In this document: in pieces, positions 7,479 to 16,567 of the stretch
Layout: each line of letters begins with the position of its first letter
Numbering within the stretch: the stretch's first letter is position 1
Origin: Rhodovarius crocodyli
Lineage (GTDB): Bacteria > Pseudomonadota > Alphaproteobacteria > Acetobacterales > Acetobacteraceae
DNA length: 64,000 bases
Assembly: GCF_004005855.1 (NCBI RefSeq)
Contig: NZ_SACL01000008.1
Span: 1 to 64,000, forward strand
Direction: 5' to 3'
The notes under the pieces: generated by a model
Seen by the model: only the letters and a program-made list of their open reading frames with translations
The model's database searches: none
Told to the model about the DNA's origin: nothing
Made by a program: the position numbers and the translations under genes

Positions 7479-8305
7479 TCCGCGCCATCGCCGCCTTGTG
7501 GCTGGCGCTGTTGGTCGGCGCGCCGCTGCTGGTGGTGGCGGCCATGTCGCTGGGCGTGCCGGTGGACGGGCTGCCGCCCTATCGCATCCCGCTGCTGGCC
7601 GGCGAGGGCATGGGCGAGGCCGAGGCCTGGTCGGTGCTGACCGAGGACGGGCATTTCCTCTGGGCGCTGTGGCGCTCGCTATGGCTGGCGGGCGTGTCGG
7701 CGCTGGGCTGCGTGGCGCTGTCCTATCCGATGGCGCTGGGGTTGCTGCGGGTGCCGCCGCGCCGGCGCATGGCGGTGCTGGGGCTGGTGCTGCTGCCCTT
7801 CACCGTGGGCTTCGTGCTGCGCATGGCGGGCTGGGTGGGGCTGCTGCGCGACAGCGGGCTGGTGAACCAGGCACTGATCGGCCTCGGCCTGATCACGGAC
7901 CCGCTGCCCATGCTGTATTCCGAGGGCGCAATGCTGGCGGGCATGATCCATGGCTACCTGCCCTTCGCGTTCATGCCGGTGCTGGCGGCGCTGTCGGCGC
8001 GGGACCCGGCGCTGGAACAGGCGGCGGCGGATCTCGGCGCCGGGCGGCTGACCATCTTCCGCACCGTCACCCTGCCGGTCACGGCGCGGGCGGGGCTGGC
8101 GGGTTTCCTGCTGGTGTTCATCCCGGCGGCCGGTGAATTCGTCATCCCCGAGCTGCTCGGCCCGCCCGAGGCGCTGCTGGCCGGGCGCGCCATCTGGCAG
8201 GAGTTCTTCTCCTCCCGCGACTGGCCGCTGGCGGCGGCGGCCTCCATGGCGCTGCTGGGGGTGCTGATCCTGCCGATCCTGCTGTGGCAGAGGGCGCCAC
8301 GATGA
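7475..8305 (+). CDS. Polyamine-type ABC transporter permease 1 (PotB/PotH-like)
   Basis: 276 residues beginning at a GTG that overlaps the ATPase stop (GTGA). About six membrane segments are visible, starting with IAALWLALLVGAPLLVVAAM. The cytoplasmic EAA loop that docks the ATPase is present (AAADLGAGRLTIFRTVTLP). A periplasmic loop of about 50 residues follows the first membrane segment, as in PotB/PotH. With the next gene it forms the heterodimeric channel. Gene order binding protein, ATPase, permease, permease matches polyamine systems. Confidence 0.85.
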   Translation: MIRAIAALWLALLVGAPLLVVAAMSLGVPVDGLPPYRIPLLAGEGMGEAEAWSVLTEDGHFLWALWRSLWLAGVSALGCVALSYPMALGLLRVPPRRRMAVLGLVLLPFTVGFVLRMAGWVGLLRDSGLVNQALIGLGLITDPLPMLYSEGAMLAGMIHGYLPFAFMPVLAALSARDPALEQAAADLGAGRLTIFRTVTLPVTARAGLAGFLLVFIPAAGEFVIPELLGPPEALLAGRAIWQEFFSSRDWPLAAAASMALLGVLILPILLWQRAPR

Positions 8306-9075
8306 CGCGGCTGGTGCTGGCGCTGGGGCTGGTCTTTCTGTGGGCACCGGTGGCGCTGCTGGCGGGCTTCGCCTTTTCCGATGCGCGGCAGCCCTTCCTG
8401 TGGGGCGGATTCTCGCTGCGCTGGTTCCAGGCGCTGGCGCGGAATGAGCGCCTGCTGGAGGCGGCCTTCCTGTCCCTCTCGGTCGCCGCCGGCGCGGCCA
8501 CCCTGGCCGTGCTGGCCGGCGGCGTGCTGGGCTGGGTGCTGGCCAGGCAGGGGCGCTTCGCGGGCCGCCCTCTGTTCGGGGCATTGGCCGCCGCGCCGCT
8601 GGTGTTGCCGGAGGTCGTGACCGGCCTGTCCCTGCTGCTGCTGTTCGTCGTTCTGGAGCAGTTCACCGGCTGGCCGCAGGGGCGCGGCGTGGCGACCGTG
8701 CTGCTGGCCCATGCCTCCCTCGGCGCCGCCTATGTGGGGGTGCTGGTACAGGCGAGGCTCGCCGCGCTGGGTCGCGTGCTGGAGGATGCGGCCGCCGATC
8801 TGGGCGCCTCCCCGCTCGCCATCTTCCGCACCGTCACGCTGCCTCTGATCCTGCCCTCGCTGGCCGGCGGGTGGGGGCTCGCCTTTCTGCTGTCCCTCGA
8901 TGACGTCGTGCTGGCCAGCTTCACCGGCGGGCCCGGGGCCACCACCCTGCCCGTGCTGCTGTTCAGCCAGCTGCGGATGGGCCCGACGCCGGAAGCCAAC
9001 GCGCTGGCCTTCATCCTGCTGGCCGTCGCGGTGCCGCTGGGCGGACTGTTCTGCTGGTGGCGCGGGGGAAAGTAA
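8302..9075 (+). CDS. Polyamine-type ABC transporter permease 2 (PotC/PotI-like)
   Basis: 257 residues. The ATG at 8302 overlaps the preceding stop (ATGA). It starts with a membrane segment (LVLALGLVFLWAPVALLAGFAF), has about six such segments, and carries the EAA docking loop (AAADLGASPLAIFRTVTLP) nearly identical in form to that of the partner permease. LSLDDVVLASFTGG near residue 200 is typical of PotC/PotI. Last gene of the importer operon; no terminator is visible in the 111 bp before the next gene, so readthrough is possible. Confidence 0.85.
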   Translation: MTRLVLALGLVFLWAPVALLAGFAFSDARQPFLWGGFSLRWFQALARNERLLEAAFLSLSVAAGAATLAVLAGGVLGWVLARQGRFAGRPLFGALAAAPLVLPEVVTGLSLLLLFVVLEQFTGWPQGRGVATVLLAHASLGAAYVGVLVQARLAALGRVLEDAAADLGASPLAIFRTVTLPLILPSLAGGWGLAFLLSLDDVVLASFTGGPGATTLPVLLFSQLRMGPTPEANALAFILLAVAVPLGGLFCWWRGGK

Positions 9076-9186
9076 CGAAGCTTTTCAGTGTCCCGGAGGC
9101 TGCATTGCTGCGCTGCGGCCGCCCTATGGCGTGCCCGTGCGTTCAAGGTGCCACAATCGCGCCACGATTTGTTTCCGGAGAACACG

Positions 9187-10500
9187 ATGAGCAACGATAG
9201 CGGCCTGACCCCAGGCACCGATCCGCACGACACCCGAAAACGGGTCATGGCCATCGTCGCTGGTTCCTCCGGCAATCTGGTCGAGTGGTACGATTTCTAC
9301 GCCTACTCCTTCTTTTCCCTGTATTTCGCCCATGCCTTCTTCCCGCGCGGGGATGCGCTGGTGCAGCAGCTCTCGGCGGCCGGCGTGTTCGCCGCGGGCT
9401 TCCTGATGCGCCCGATCGGCGGCTGGTTCTTCGGCATGCTGGCCGACCGAAAGGGCCGGCGCTTCGCCATGCTGCTGTCGGTGCTGATGATGTGCGGCGG
9501 CTCCCTCGTGATCGGCCTGCTGCCCGGCTACGAGACCATCGGCATCGCCGCCCCTGCCCTGCTGCTGCTGGCGCGCATGTTCCAGGGCATCTCGGTCGGC
9601 GGCGAATACGGCACCTCCGCGACGTACATGAGCGAGGTCGCCACCTCCCGCCATCGCGGCTTCTTCTCCTCCTTCCAGTACGTCACGCTGATCGGCGGGC
9701 AGCTGCTGGCCGTGCTGGTGGTGGTCACGCTGGAGCAGACGCTGGGCGAGACGGCGCTGCGCAGCTGGGCCTGGCGCATTCCGTTCTTCATCGGGGCGGC
9801 GGCCGCGCTGGTCGCGCTGTTCCTGCGCCGCAACCTGCATGAGACCAGCAGCAAGTCCGACCTGGCCAAGAAGGAGGCCGGCACGCTGAAGGCGCTGCTG
9901 CAGCACCCGCGCGCGGTGCTGGTCACGCTGGGCCTGACGGCGGGCGGCAGCCTCGCCTTCTATACCTTCACGACCTACATGCAGAAGTTCCTGGTCAACA
10001 GCGTGGGATATCCGGCCGCCACCGCCAGCCTGCTGATGACGGCGATCCTGTTCGTCTACATGTGCATGCAGCCGGTCTTCGGCGCGCTGTCCGACCGGAT
10101 CGGCCGCCGCGCGCAGCTGATCATCTTCGGCGTGCTGGGCGCCATCGGCACCATCCCGATGATGAACGCCATCGCCGGCAGCGGCGGCAACCCCGCGATG
10201 ACCGTAATCCTGGTGCTGGTCGCCCTGGCGGTCGTCAGCCTCTACACCTCGATCAGCGGCGTGGTGAAGGCGGAGCTGTTCCCCGCCGAGGTGCGCGCCC
10301 TGGGCGTGGGCCTCTGCTATGCCATCGCCAATGCGGTGTTCGGCGGCAGCGCCGAATATGTGGGCCTGCGCTTCAAGGCCGAGGGCCATGAGGCGGGCTT
10401 CTACTGGTATGTCGCGATCATGGCCCTTGTCGCGCTGGTCTCGGTCATCGCGATGCGGGATCCGCGCAAGCTGGGGCACATGCACCACGAACCGCGTTGA
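9187..10500 (+). CDS. MHS-family major facilitator transporter (dicarboxylate/betaine symporter type)
   Basis: 437 residues, 12 membrane segments. [18 protein letters not shown] near residue 25 is the signature of the metabolite:H+ symporter branch (KgtP, ProP, ShiA). The loop between segments 2 and 3 has [10 protein letters not shown], and the later equivalent is [10 protein letters not shown], both typical MFS motifs. ATG at 9187 has GGAG 6 bp upstream; upstream in-frame residues do not resemble the family. The substrate cannot be read from sequence; alpha-ketoglutarate or another small organic acid is most likely. It is followed by a strong terminator. Confidence 0.85.
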   Translation: MSNDSGLTPGTDPHDTRKRVMAIVAGSSGNLVEWYDFYAYSFFSLYFAHAFFPRGDALVQQLSAAGVFAAGFLMRPIGGWFFGMLADRKGRRFAMLLSVLMMCGGSLVIGLLPGYETIGIAAPALLLLARMFQGISVGGEYGTSATYMSEVATSRHRGFFSSFQYVTLIGGQLLAVLVVVTLEQTLGETALRSWAWRIPFFIGAAAALVALFLRRNLHETSSKSDLAKKEAGTLKALLQHPRAVLVTLGLTAGGSLAFYTFTTYMQKFLVNSVGYPAATASLLMTAILFVYMCMQPVFGALSDRIGRRAQLIIFGVLGAIGTIPMMNAIAGSGGNPAMTVILVLVALAVVSLYTSISGVVKAELFPAEVRALGVGLCYAIANAVFGGSAEYVGLRFKAEGHEAGFYWYVAIMALVALVSVIAMRDPRKLGHMHHEPR

Positions 10501-10539
10501 CGCGGCGGGGGCATTGCCCCCCGTTTGAGACCCAGGAAG

Positions 10540-10572
10540 GGCGCCTCGGCTGGTTCAGCGAGGCGCCTTTTT
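10540..10572 (+). terminator. Rho-independent terminator after MHS transporter gene
   Basis: Stem of 9 bp (GGCGCCTCG at 10540-10548 with CGAGGCGCC at 10559-10567), a 10-nt loop and then five T residues. The T run overlaps the stop codon of the convergent glycosyltransferase gene, so the two genes abut tail to tail. Confidence 0.85.
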
Positions 10573-11465
10573 CATGCCAGCGCCGCCAGCACTTCCTCGG
10601 CGCTCAGTTCGTTCAGCGGCAGGTGGCGCAGAAAATCCGCCTTCGGGCCGCGCGGGGCGCAGCGGCTGGGTTCGCTCTCATCGCCGAACAGGGCCAGGGT
10701 ACGGCAGCCGGCGGCGGCGGCCACATGGGTCGGGCCGCTGTCATTGCCCACCGCCAGCACCGCCCGCCGGGCGATCGCCGCCAGCTGGAACAGGCTGGTG
10801 CGGCCGGTCAGGTCCAGGGCGCCGGCCTCGGCGGCCATGAAGCCACCGAGCTCCGCCTCCGCCTTGCCGCCGCAGACGACGCTGGGCATCGGCAGGGCCC
10901 GGGCCAGCGCGGCATAGCGTTCGACGGGCCAGCGCTTGCCGGGCCGGGTGGGTGAGGCACCGGGCAACAGCAGCGCGAAACGCTCCGGCAGGGCGAACGC
11001 CGACAGGTCGGCATCCAGCCAATCCAGCTCCGGCGCCGGGAAATGCGTGATGCCCGCCATCACCAGTTGTTCGCGCTGGTTGTCGACCGTGTGCATGCGG
11101 CCGCGATCAGGGTTCGCATGCGGGTGCGAGGCGCCGCGCGCCACGCCCGACCATTCCGCCCGCCGCCCGACGAACAGGCGGTAACGGGAACTGCGCGGTG
11201 AGGTCTGCAGATCATAGACCCGGTCGAAGCGCCCTGCCCGAAGCCGGCGCGCCAGGCGCCACACGGCCTGCACATTGGTCCAGGCGGGGCGGCCGTCGTC
11301 CCACACCTCATCGAACCAGGGGGCGGCGCGGGCCAGGCCGGCGAAGGGCGGTGTGGTCAGCAGGGTGATACGGGCGCCCGGATGCGCTGCGCGGATGGCG
11401 GCATAGGGGCCGAAGCCCTGCACGAAATCGCCGAGCGCGCCGAGCTTGATGACGAGGATGTTCAC
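10572..11465 (-). CDS. Glycosyltransferase family 9 (heptosyltransferase-like)
   Basis: 297 residues from a GTG at 11465, giving NILVIKLGALGDFVQG, the standard N-terminus of GT9 lipopolysaccharide heptosyltransferases. The C-terminal nucleotide-sugar site shows LLPGASPTRPGKRWP, then AVGNDSGPTHVAAAAG, which contains the family's DSGP/TH motif. The enzyme probably adds a heptose or a related sugar to lipopolysaccharide core at the inner face of the membrane. It ends at the terminator shared with the convergent transporter gene and lies 108 bp after the DUF4394 gene on the same strand. Acceptor and sugar not determinable. Confidence 0.8.
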   Translation of the reverse strand: MNILVIKLGALGDFVQGFGPYAAIRAAHPGARITLLTTPPFAGLARAAPWFDEVWDDGRPAWTNVQAVWRLARRLRAGRFDRVYDLQTSPRSSRYRLFVGRRAEWSGVARGASHPHANPDRGRMHTVDNQREQLVMAGITHFPAPELDWLDADLSAFALPERFALLLPGASPTRPGKRWPVERYAALARALPMPSVVCGGKAEAELGGFMAAEAGALDLTGRTSLFQLAAIARRAVLAVGNDSGPTHVAAAAGCRTLALFGDESEPSRCAPRGPKADFLRHLPLNELSAEEVLAALA

Positions 11466-11534
11466 GAGGCCATTGTGCCGCAAGCCGGCCTGCGCCGCAC
11501 TCCCCCGCGCCGGCATGCCGGGGGGCACAGCAGT

Positions 11535-11558
11535 GAGGCGGGCATTGCTGCCCGCCTC
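11535..11558 (-). terminator. Hairpin after DUF4394 gene, possible terminator
   Basis: Perfect 10-bp inverted repeat (GAGGCGGGCA at 11535-11544, TGCCCGCCTC at 11549-11558) with a 4-nt loop, 16 bp after the DUF4394 stop on the minus strand. No T run follows on either strand, so it may be a pause or processing site rather than a full terminator. Confidence 0.4.
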
Positions 11559-11573
11559 CTGAGTGGATGCGTC

Positions 11574-12344
11574 TCAGCGCATCGCGGCGATGTCGATCAC
11601 CGAAGTGCCGCGCGGCAGGCGGACCTCGCCGCGCGGCGTCAGGGCACCGCTCTGCAGGTCGATCCCGTGCAGCGTGCTTCCGGCCATGACGTATCCCGTA
11701 TTGGCGGTGCCGTCGCTCAGGATGTCGAAGGCGACAGTGGCCGGAAGCTGTGCCGAGAGCCGGCCGCGCGCAGCCTGCACGCCGTCATTCGGCGGGTTCT
11801 GCAGGTTCAGCGCACCGGCCGAGGGGTCGATCGTCAGCAGCTGGGTCGCGGTCGCGCCCTGCACGCTGTTGGTGTAGGCGCCCGCGACGACGCGCGGCAT
11901 GGCCGTGCCCTCGGCGTTGCGCAGGCGGCCGTCGGTCGCGGCCTCGCCGGTCTCGACATTCACGCGCAGGTTCTGGCCGTCCAGGCCCATGATGCGCACG
12001 CGGTTGGCCACCGGGTTGAAGTCGAAGATCGCGTGGCCCGCCGCCTGGAAGGCGACGTTGAGCTGGCTGACGCGGGTGGCGCGGCCGGTGGCGGGGTCGA
12101 TCGTCACGATCTGCCCGCTGCTGGTGATGCCATAGAGACGGCCATCCTGCGGGCGCTGGTCGATGCCGACCACCTCGCCGCTGGCGCCACGAATGGCGAC
12201 GGGGGCGCTGGCGCGGCGGGTCTCGCTGTCGATGCGGATCAGCTTGTTGTCGGCCGTGAGCGCCACCAGCGTGGCGGCCTCGGCGCGGGCGGCGGCGATC
12301 ATGGCGACCGCGCCGAGCAGGGCGAGGCGAAGGGTAGGCGTCAT
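11574..12344 (-). CDS. DUF4394 domain secreted protein
   Basis: 256 residues with a signal peptide (TPTLRLALLGAVAMIAAARAEA). The rest is a single DUF4394 domain: repeated short strands with LVALTADNKLIRIDSET, GIDQRPQDGRLYGITSSGQ, and VDFNPVANRVR-like FDFNPVANRVRIMG, which suggest a beta-propeller-like fold. Biochemical role of the family is unknown. Its ribosome site is GGAG 11 bp before the ATG. It follows an ECF sigma/anti-sigma pair by 92 bp on the same strand and could be part of its regulon. An 8-bp hairpin (12365-12384) lies in its leader. Confidence 0.8.
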   Translation of the reverse strand: MTPTLRLALLGAVAMIAAARAEAATLVALTADNKLIRIDSETRRASAPVAIRGASGEVVGIDQRPQDGRLYGITSSGQIVTIDPATGRATRVSQLNVAFQAAGHAIFDFNPVANRVRIMGLDGQNLRVNVETGEAATDGRLRNAEGTAMPRVVAGAYTNSVQGATATQLLTIDPSAGALNLQNPPNDGVQAARGRLSAQLPATVAFDILSDGTANTGYVMAGSTLHGIDLQSGALTPRGEVRLPRGTSVIDIAAMR

Positions 12345-12436
12345 GGTGTTCCGTCTCCGTTGGGACGGGGCGTCGGCGCCCCGTTGCCAGCGTTACGGCC
12401 CGGCCATTCCGCCGGATGCAGCCACCTGAAAAATAA

Positions 12437-13099
12437 TCACGTTCCGCTCGCCGGGCTCAGGCGGCCGATGAACAGGATGGGGCCGGTGGGCCGGCCGGTG
12501 GGGGAGCCGCCCGGCGGCTCCAGCGTGATCTCGATCAGCATGCCGGGGCTGGGGCGGATGCTGGCGGGCGTCACGCTGAAGCGCCCACCCTCCGGCACCA
12601 GGCCCAGCGAGGTGGGCGCCGTCGCCCCCTGCGGCAGCGCCCAGAGCTGGGCCACGCGGCCGGGCTCCACCTGCTGCCGGTTCAGCGCGGCCAGGTGGAT
12701 GGTGTCGCCGCGTGCCTCGACCAGCCAGGCCGGCTGCTCGCGGCTGGTCAGCAGCACCGTCATCATGGCGGGCGGCGGCGGCGCGCGCAGCACGATGAAG
12801 GCCGCGAGCCCTGCCGCGACCGCGCTGGCGCCGAGCCCGAGGACGGGCCAGGGGAAGCGCCACTGCCGGCGCATGGGCGCGGGGTTCAGCGATTGCTCGA
12901 TACGGGCCCACAGCCCCGGCGGGGGCGCCTCCGGCTGCGCGAGCGCGGACAGCGGGGCCAGGCGGCGCTCCCACGCCGAGACCGCCTCGGCCAGCGCCGC
13001 ATCGGTGGCCATCGCATCGCGCAGCGCCTCGGCCTCTCGCGCCTCCAGCGTGCCCAGCACGTATTCGGCGGCCAGCGCGTCCCTTTCCTCGGGCGTCAT
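12437..13099 (-). CDS. Anti-sigma factor, RskA type
   Basis: 220 residues. The N-terminal cytoplasmic part is the sigma-binding domain (MTPEERDALAAEYVLGTLEA, then AWERRLAPLS); there is one membrane segment (WPVLGLGASAVAAGLAAFIVL); the C-terminal RskA domain shows LAALNRQQVEPGRVAQLWAL and ISLEP-like ITLEPPGGSPTGRPTGPILFIG. No zinc-binding HxxxCxxC is present, so it is not a ZAS anti-sigma. The ATG at 13099 overlaps the sigma stop (ATGA) with GGGAG 8 bp upstream; a GTG at 13108 has no usable ribosome site. It should hold the partner sigma factor at the membrane until a signal triggers its release. Confidence 0.85.
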   Translation of the reverse strand: MTPEERDALAAEYVLGTLEAREAEALRDAMATDAALAEAVSAWERRLAPLSALAQPEAPPPGLWARIEQSLNPAPMRRQWRFPWPVLGLGASAVAAGLAAFIVLRAPPPPAMMTVLLTSREQPAWLVEARGDTIHLAALNRQQVEPGRVAQLWALPQGATAPTSLGLVPEGGRFSVTPASIRPSPGMLIEITLEPPGGSPTGRPTGPILFIGRLSPASGT

Positions 13100-13626
13100 G
13101 TCAGGCACTCCCGCAGGGAGAGCAGGCCGCGGCGGATCCAGCTTTTCACCGTGCCGATCGGCAGTTCGAGGCGTGCCGCGATCTGGGGGTGCGACAGGCC
13201 GTTCACGAAGGCCAGCAGGATGCCCTGGCGGTTCTTCTCCGGCAGCCCCTCCAGGCAGGCCCGCAGCCGCGCTCCGTCCTCATCGGCGGCCAGCGTGTCG
13301 AGCTGCGTGGCGTCGGCGGGCGTTTCGCCCAGCGTGGCGTCGTCGGTCGGGATCTCGCGCCCCCGGCGGCGGGCGATGTCCAGCGCGGCATAGCGGATGA
13401 CGGTCGCGAGCCATGCCTCCGCCCGGCCAAGGGCCGGGTCGAACATGCCGGCGCGCCGGGCGATGTTCACGAACCCATCATGCAGCGCGTCCGAGGCGGC
13501 CTCCCGGTCCCGCAGGATGGCCATGGCCACGCCGAACAACCGCACGGACTGCGCCTGGTACAGCGCCTGAAGCGCATTGCGGTCGCCGCCCGCGATGCGG
13601 GCAAGCAGAAGGGCGGCGTCAGTCAT
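13096..13626 (-). CDS. ECF sigma factor (SigK-like)
   Basis: 176 residues, the usual ECF length. Region 2 is seen in LYQAQSVRLFGVAMAILRDREAA and DALHDGFVNIAR; region 4 ends with the helix-turn-helix LSHPQIAARLELPIGTVKSWIRRGL. It directs RNA polymerase to stress or envelope promoters once freed from the overlapping anti-sigma gene product. It starts 26 bp after the GT4 gene, so it may be transcribed with it as well as from its own promoter. Signal and targets unknown; the adjacent DUF4394 gene is a natural candidate. Confidence 0.88.
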   Translation of the reverse strand: MTDAALLLARIAGGDRNALQALYQAQSVRLFGVAMAILRDREAASDALHDGFVNIARRAGMFDPALGRAEAWLATVIRYAALDIARRRGREIPTDDATLGETPADATQLDTLAADEDGARLRACLEGLPEKNRQGILLAFVNGLSHPQIAARLELPIGTVKSWIRRGLLSLRECLT

Positions 13627-13652
13627 TGGCGTGGACCAGCATGGGGGCGACG

Positions 13653-14759
13653 CTAAAGCAGCTCCCGGTAGACCGCCAGCGTCGCGTTCTGCATGGCCGT
13701 CTTGGAGAAGCGGGTGACGACTGCCTCCCGCGCGGCGCGGCCCATGGCGGCGCGCGCCTCGGGCGGCATGTCCAGCGCGCGGCGCAGGGCGGCGGCAAGC
13801 GCCGGCGCGTCGCCCGCGGGCGTCAGGAAACCGGTGCGCCCATCCTCTACCGTCTCACGCGGGCCGCCCAGATCGGCCGCCAGCACGATGCGGCCCATGG
13901 CCTGGCCCTCGATCACGCTGCGGCCGAAGGCCTCGGCCTGGGTACTGGCATGGACCACCAGATCGGCGGCCAGCAGCGCCGCGGGCATATCGGAGACATG
14001 GCCGGGAAACACCACATCGGCCCCGGCGGCGGCGGCCTGCGCCACCAGTTCCTCCCGGTAGGCCGCGCGGCCATCGCCGAGCAGGACGGCGGTGGCGGGC
14101 CGGCCCAACCGGCCCAGCGCCTCGATCAGCACGGACTGCCCCTTCCAGCGGCTGAGGCGTGCGGGCAGCAGCACGAAGGGGCCCTCGCCGCCCCAGCCCG
14201 CGCGCATCGCGGCCACCCGGTCCGGCGGCACCGCCGCAGGGTCGAACAGGGCGGTATCCGCACCGCGCGGCACCAGCCGCAGGCGCTGCGCCACCCAGGG
14301 GTGGCGGGCCAGCACATGGCCCTCGATGAAGCGGGAGATGGCGATCACCCGCTCACCCCGCGCCATGACGGAATTGTAGAGGCGCTTGCCCGGGAAGTTT
14401 TCCGAGTAGGTGCCGTGCCAGGTGGTGACGAAGCGCGCGCCGGTGCGGCGCGCGGCCAGCAGCGCGGACCAGGCGGGCGCGCGGGAGCGGGCGTGCACGA
14501 TATCGACGCTGTGCTCGCGGATGACGCGGGCCAGCAGCGTGGCGTTGCCGGCGATGCGCCACTTCGCGTCCAGCGGCAGGGTGATGTGGGTGGCGCCCAT
14601 CGCCTCCAGCGCGGGCACCAGCCGCCCCCCGGCACTGGCCACCAGGGCGCGCCCGCCGGCGGCCAGGATCGCTTCCGCGATCTCCAGCGCGCCGCGCTCC
14701 ACGCCCCCGGATTGAAGGGCGGGCAGAACCTGCAGCACCGTGAAGCTCATGACCGGCAT
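13653..14759 (-). CDS. Glycosyltransferase family 4
   Basis: 368 residues (359-365 if an internal ATG, for example at 14750, is used). The acceptor-side half starts VLQVLPALQSGGVERGALEIA, a typical GT4 N-terminus, and has TTWHGTYSEN. The donor-side half shows LLPARLSRWKGQSVLIEALG and the EX7E motif EAFGRSVIEG. Likely builds a surface polysaccharide or lipopolysaccharide. It lies 33 bp after the DUF4214 gene on the same strand, which suggests co-transcription. Sugar and acceptor unknown. Confidence 0.82.
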   Translation of the reverse strand: MPVMSFTVLQVLPALQSGGVERGALEIAEAILAAGGRALVASAGGRLVPALEAMGATHITLPLDAKWRIAGNATLLARVIREHSVDIVHARSRAPAWSALLAARRTGARFVTTWHGTYSENFPGKRLYNSVMARGERVIAISRFIEGHVLARHPWVAQRLRLVPRGADTALFDPAAVPPDRVAAMRAGWGGEGPFVLLPARLSRWKGQSVLIEALGRLGRPATAVLLGDGRAAYREELVAQAAAAGADVVFPGHVSDMPAALLAADLVVHASTQAEAFGRSVIEGQAMGRIVLAADLGGPRETVEDGRTGFLTPAGDAPALAAALRRALDMPPEARAAMGRAAREAVVTRFSKTAMQNATLAVYRELL

Positions 14760-14792
14760 GTGCCCGCGCGCGGGGCAAGGGGCAAGCCCCGC

Positions 14793-16370
14793 TCAGGTGA
14801 AGGGGGAGCCGGGCGGGACTTCGGTGATCTGCAGGAAATTCTCCTCGCACAGGCCGAAAGCGGCGATCACGTCCTTCTTCTGCAGATAGCCGTGGTCAAG
14901 CATATAGACCCAGTAGTCGCGGCTGGGGTTGTCGGCGGGCCTTCCCAGCACGCGGGAGAACATGTCCGTGACGAAATCGTAGCTGCTGTAGCCGTTGTAG
15001 CGGAGCTGCGCCTCGTAGCTGTTCGCGAACAGCTCCGTGATGTGGGACAGCGACATCTCCCCGCGTTCGAGCACGGAGATCCAGTAGTCGAAGGTCGGGC
15101 GGTCCGGCAGGCGGTCGAGCGCGGCCTCGTAGAGGGCGATGACCTCCTTGCTCCAGTGCTGGGTGACATATTCGCCATAGGGACGAGAGGCCCGGGTGGC
15201 GTTGATGTTGGTGTCCCACTCCGCGAAGGACTGCGCGACCTGCCAGCGCGGCACGCCCGCATCCAGCTGGCCCTTCCAGTAGCCGACGCCGCCTTCATTC
15301 ACCTCACCGGCGCTGTTCTGGTAGAGGACCCGGACGAACTGCTCGTTGCTGGCGGCACCCTTGAGGCTGAATTCGTAGCTGCCGACCAGCACGTTGCTGA
15401 ACGTGCTGTAGCTCCACTGCCCGCTGTCGAGCAGCCTGCTGTAGTATTCCAGGGCGGAACTTTCGGCGTGTCGGCCCAGGATGGCATGGAAAAAGGCGTC
15501 CACGTGAAAGGCCGTGCTGTCGGTGCGCAGGTCGATGGTGCCATTCAGGAACTGGATCTTCTGCGCCCCGCTGATCCAGAGGTTGTTGCCGTCCTTCATC
15601 ACCAGCTCGACCAGCTCGGTGCCGTAGAACTCCATCCGCTCCAGCTCGAACACGCCGCGCGCTGCCCAGACGGTGCTTGAATCCTTCCAGGAGAAGCCGA
15701 AGCGGTGCTCCCATGTATCGAGGACATCGAGGGTGGCGGGCTCGCCGGCCGGCGATTCCAGCTTGATGTCGAGGCGGAAGGCGCTGGACTGATGGCCGTC
15801 CGATACCTCGACGAAGATGGCGCGATAGGGGCCGTCGCTCAGGGAGAGCGCCACGCCCTGCTTCAGCTTCAGCGTGCCGTTGACGATCTCGTACATCCAG
15901 GCGTCGGCATCGGCGATGGTATAGGTGAAGCCCCCCGCGGTGTCGGGGTCCGTGACGGCCAGCGTGCCGATGACGGCCCCGGAGGCGCCGGGCGCCACGC
16001 TGCCGCCGGTCGCGAAGCGGAGGCCCTGCGGGGGCGTGTCGTCCAGGTTGTTGACCGCCACCTGCCAGGTCGTGTCGCTCACCCCCCAGCTGCCATCGGC
16101 GTAATGGACGCGCAGCTGCAGCGACAGGGTGGTGGACCGCCCGGCCGCCACCAGCCCCTCATAATCGGGGGAGGCGATGTTGAAGAGCGAGATGCTGCCC
16201 GTGCTCCGGTCGAACCCCACATCGAAGTAGAGATCGCCCGAGCCCACGACGTCCATGAACATGACTAAGCCAGGGTCCCCGTTGTAATGGAGACCGGTCA
16301 CCCAGCCCATGTAACGGGTATTCTCATCGATGGAGGCGGGCACACTGCCCGTCACTTGCACGCTCGGCAT
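14793..16370 (-). CDS. Large DUF4214-repeat protein with cadherin-like N-terminal region
   Basis: 525 residues from ATG 16370 (a GTG at 16382 is an alternative). Residues about 60-230 are beta-rich with IGTLAVTDPDTAGGFTYTI, a cadherin/Ig-like calcium-type repeat found in secreted proteins. Residues about 285-520 hold several DUF4214 units, each with a FxxxLGR...YYSRLLDSG or YWVYMLDHGY pattern. DUF4214 occurs at the ends of S-layer, RTX and other secreted proteins, often beside glycosyltransferases. No signal peptide is visible, which fits type I secretion. A surface-layer or adhesion role is an inference. Confidence 0.75.
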   Translation of the reverse strand: MPSVQVTGSVPASIDENTRYMGWVTGLHYNGDPGLVMFMDVVGSGDLYFDVGFDRSTGSISLFNIASPDYEGLVAAGRSTTLSLQLRVHYADGSWGVSDTTWQVAVNNLDDTPPQGLRFATGGSVAPGASGAVIGTLAVTDPDTAGGFTYTIADADAWMYEIVNGTLKLKQGVALSLSDGPYRAIFVEVSDGHQSSAFRLDIKLESPAGEPATLDVLDTWEHRFGFSWKDSSTVWAARGVFELERMEFYGTELVELVMKDGNNLWISGAQKIQFLNGTIDLRTDSTAFHVDAFFHAILGRHAESSALEYYSRLLDSGQWSYSTFSNVLVGSYEFSLKGAASNEQFVRVLYQNSAGEVNEGGVGYWKGQLDAGVPRWQVAQSFAEWDTNINATRASRPYGEYVTQHWSKEVIALYEAALDRLPDRPTFDYWISVLERGEMSLSHITELFANSYEAQLRYNGYSSYDFVTDMFSRVLGRPADNPSRDYWVYMLDHGYLQKKDVIAAFGLCEENFLQITEVPPGSPFT

Positions 16371-16480
16371 CCGCAACCGCACTTCTTGTGGAGGGATGGC
16401 CAGTTTGCTGCGGTGCAGTTTCCCGTCCCTTAAACGAGGGACCCGAAGGGCAACGCAGGGCTGCCGCCCACCAAGATGGG

Positions 16481-16509
16481 TTGCCCTGAACCCACCGGGC
16501 GTGTAGGCA
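16481..16509 (+). promoter_or_regulatory. Putative efp promoter
   Basis: TTGCCC (16481-16486), a 17-bp spacer and TAGGCA (16504-16509), 58 bp before the efp ATG. The box pair matches the TTGACN-N17-TAGNNN pattern seen at other promoters of this window. It lies in the 197-bp gap between the divergent DUF4214 gene and efp. Confidence 0.4.
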
Positions 16510-16567
16510 CGCGCCGCTGTTTCAGATTTTCAGCCCGTATTCCCACCATCGAGAAGCAGGTGCCGCC

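Noticed and set aside
16383-16567. 6S or other structured RNA before efp
   Set aside because: A weak GGGCAAC/GTTGCCC pairing exists (16448-16486), but no terminator or conserved motif; it overlaps the efp promoter.
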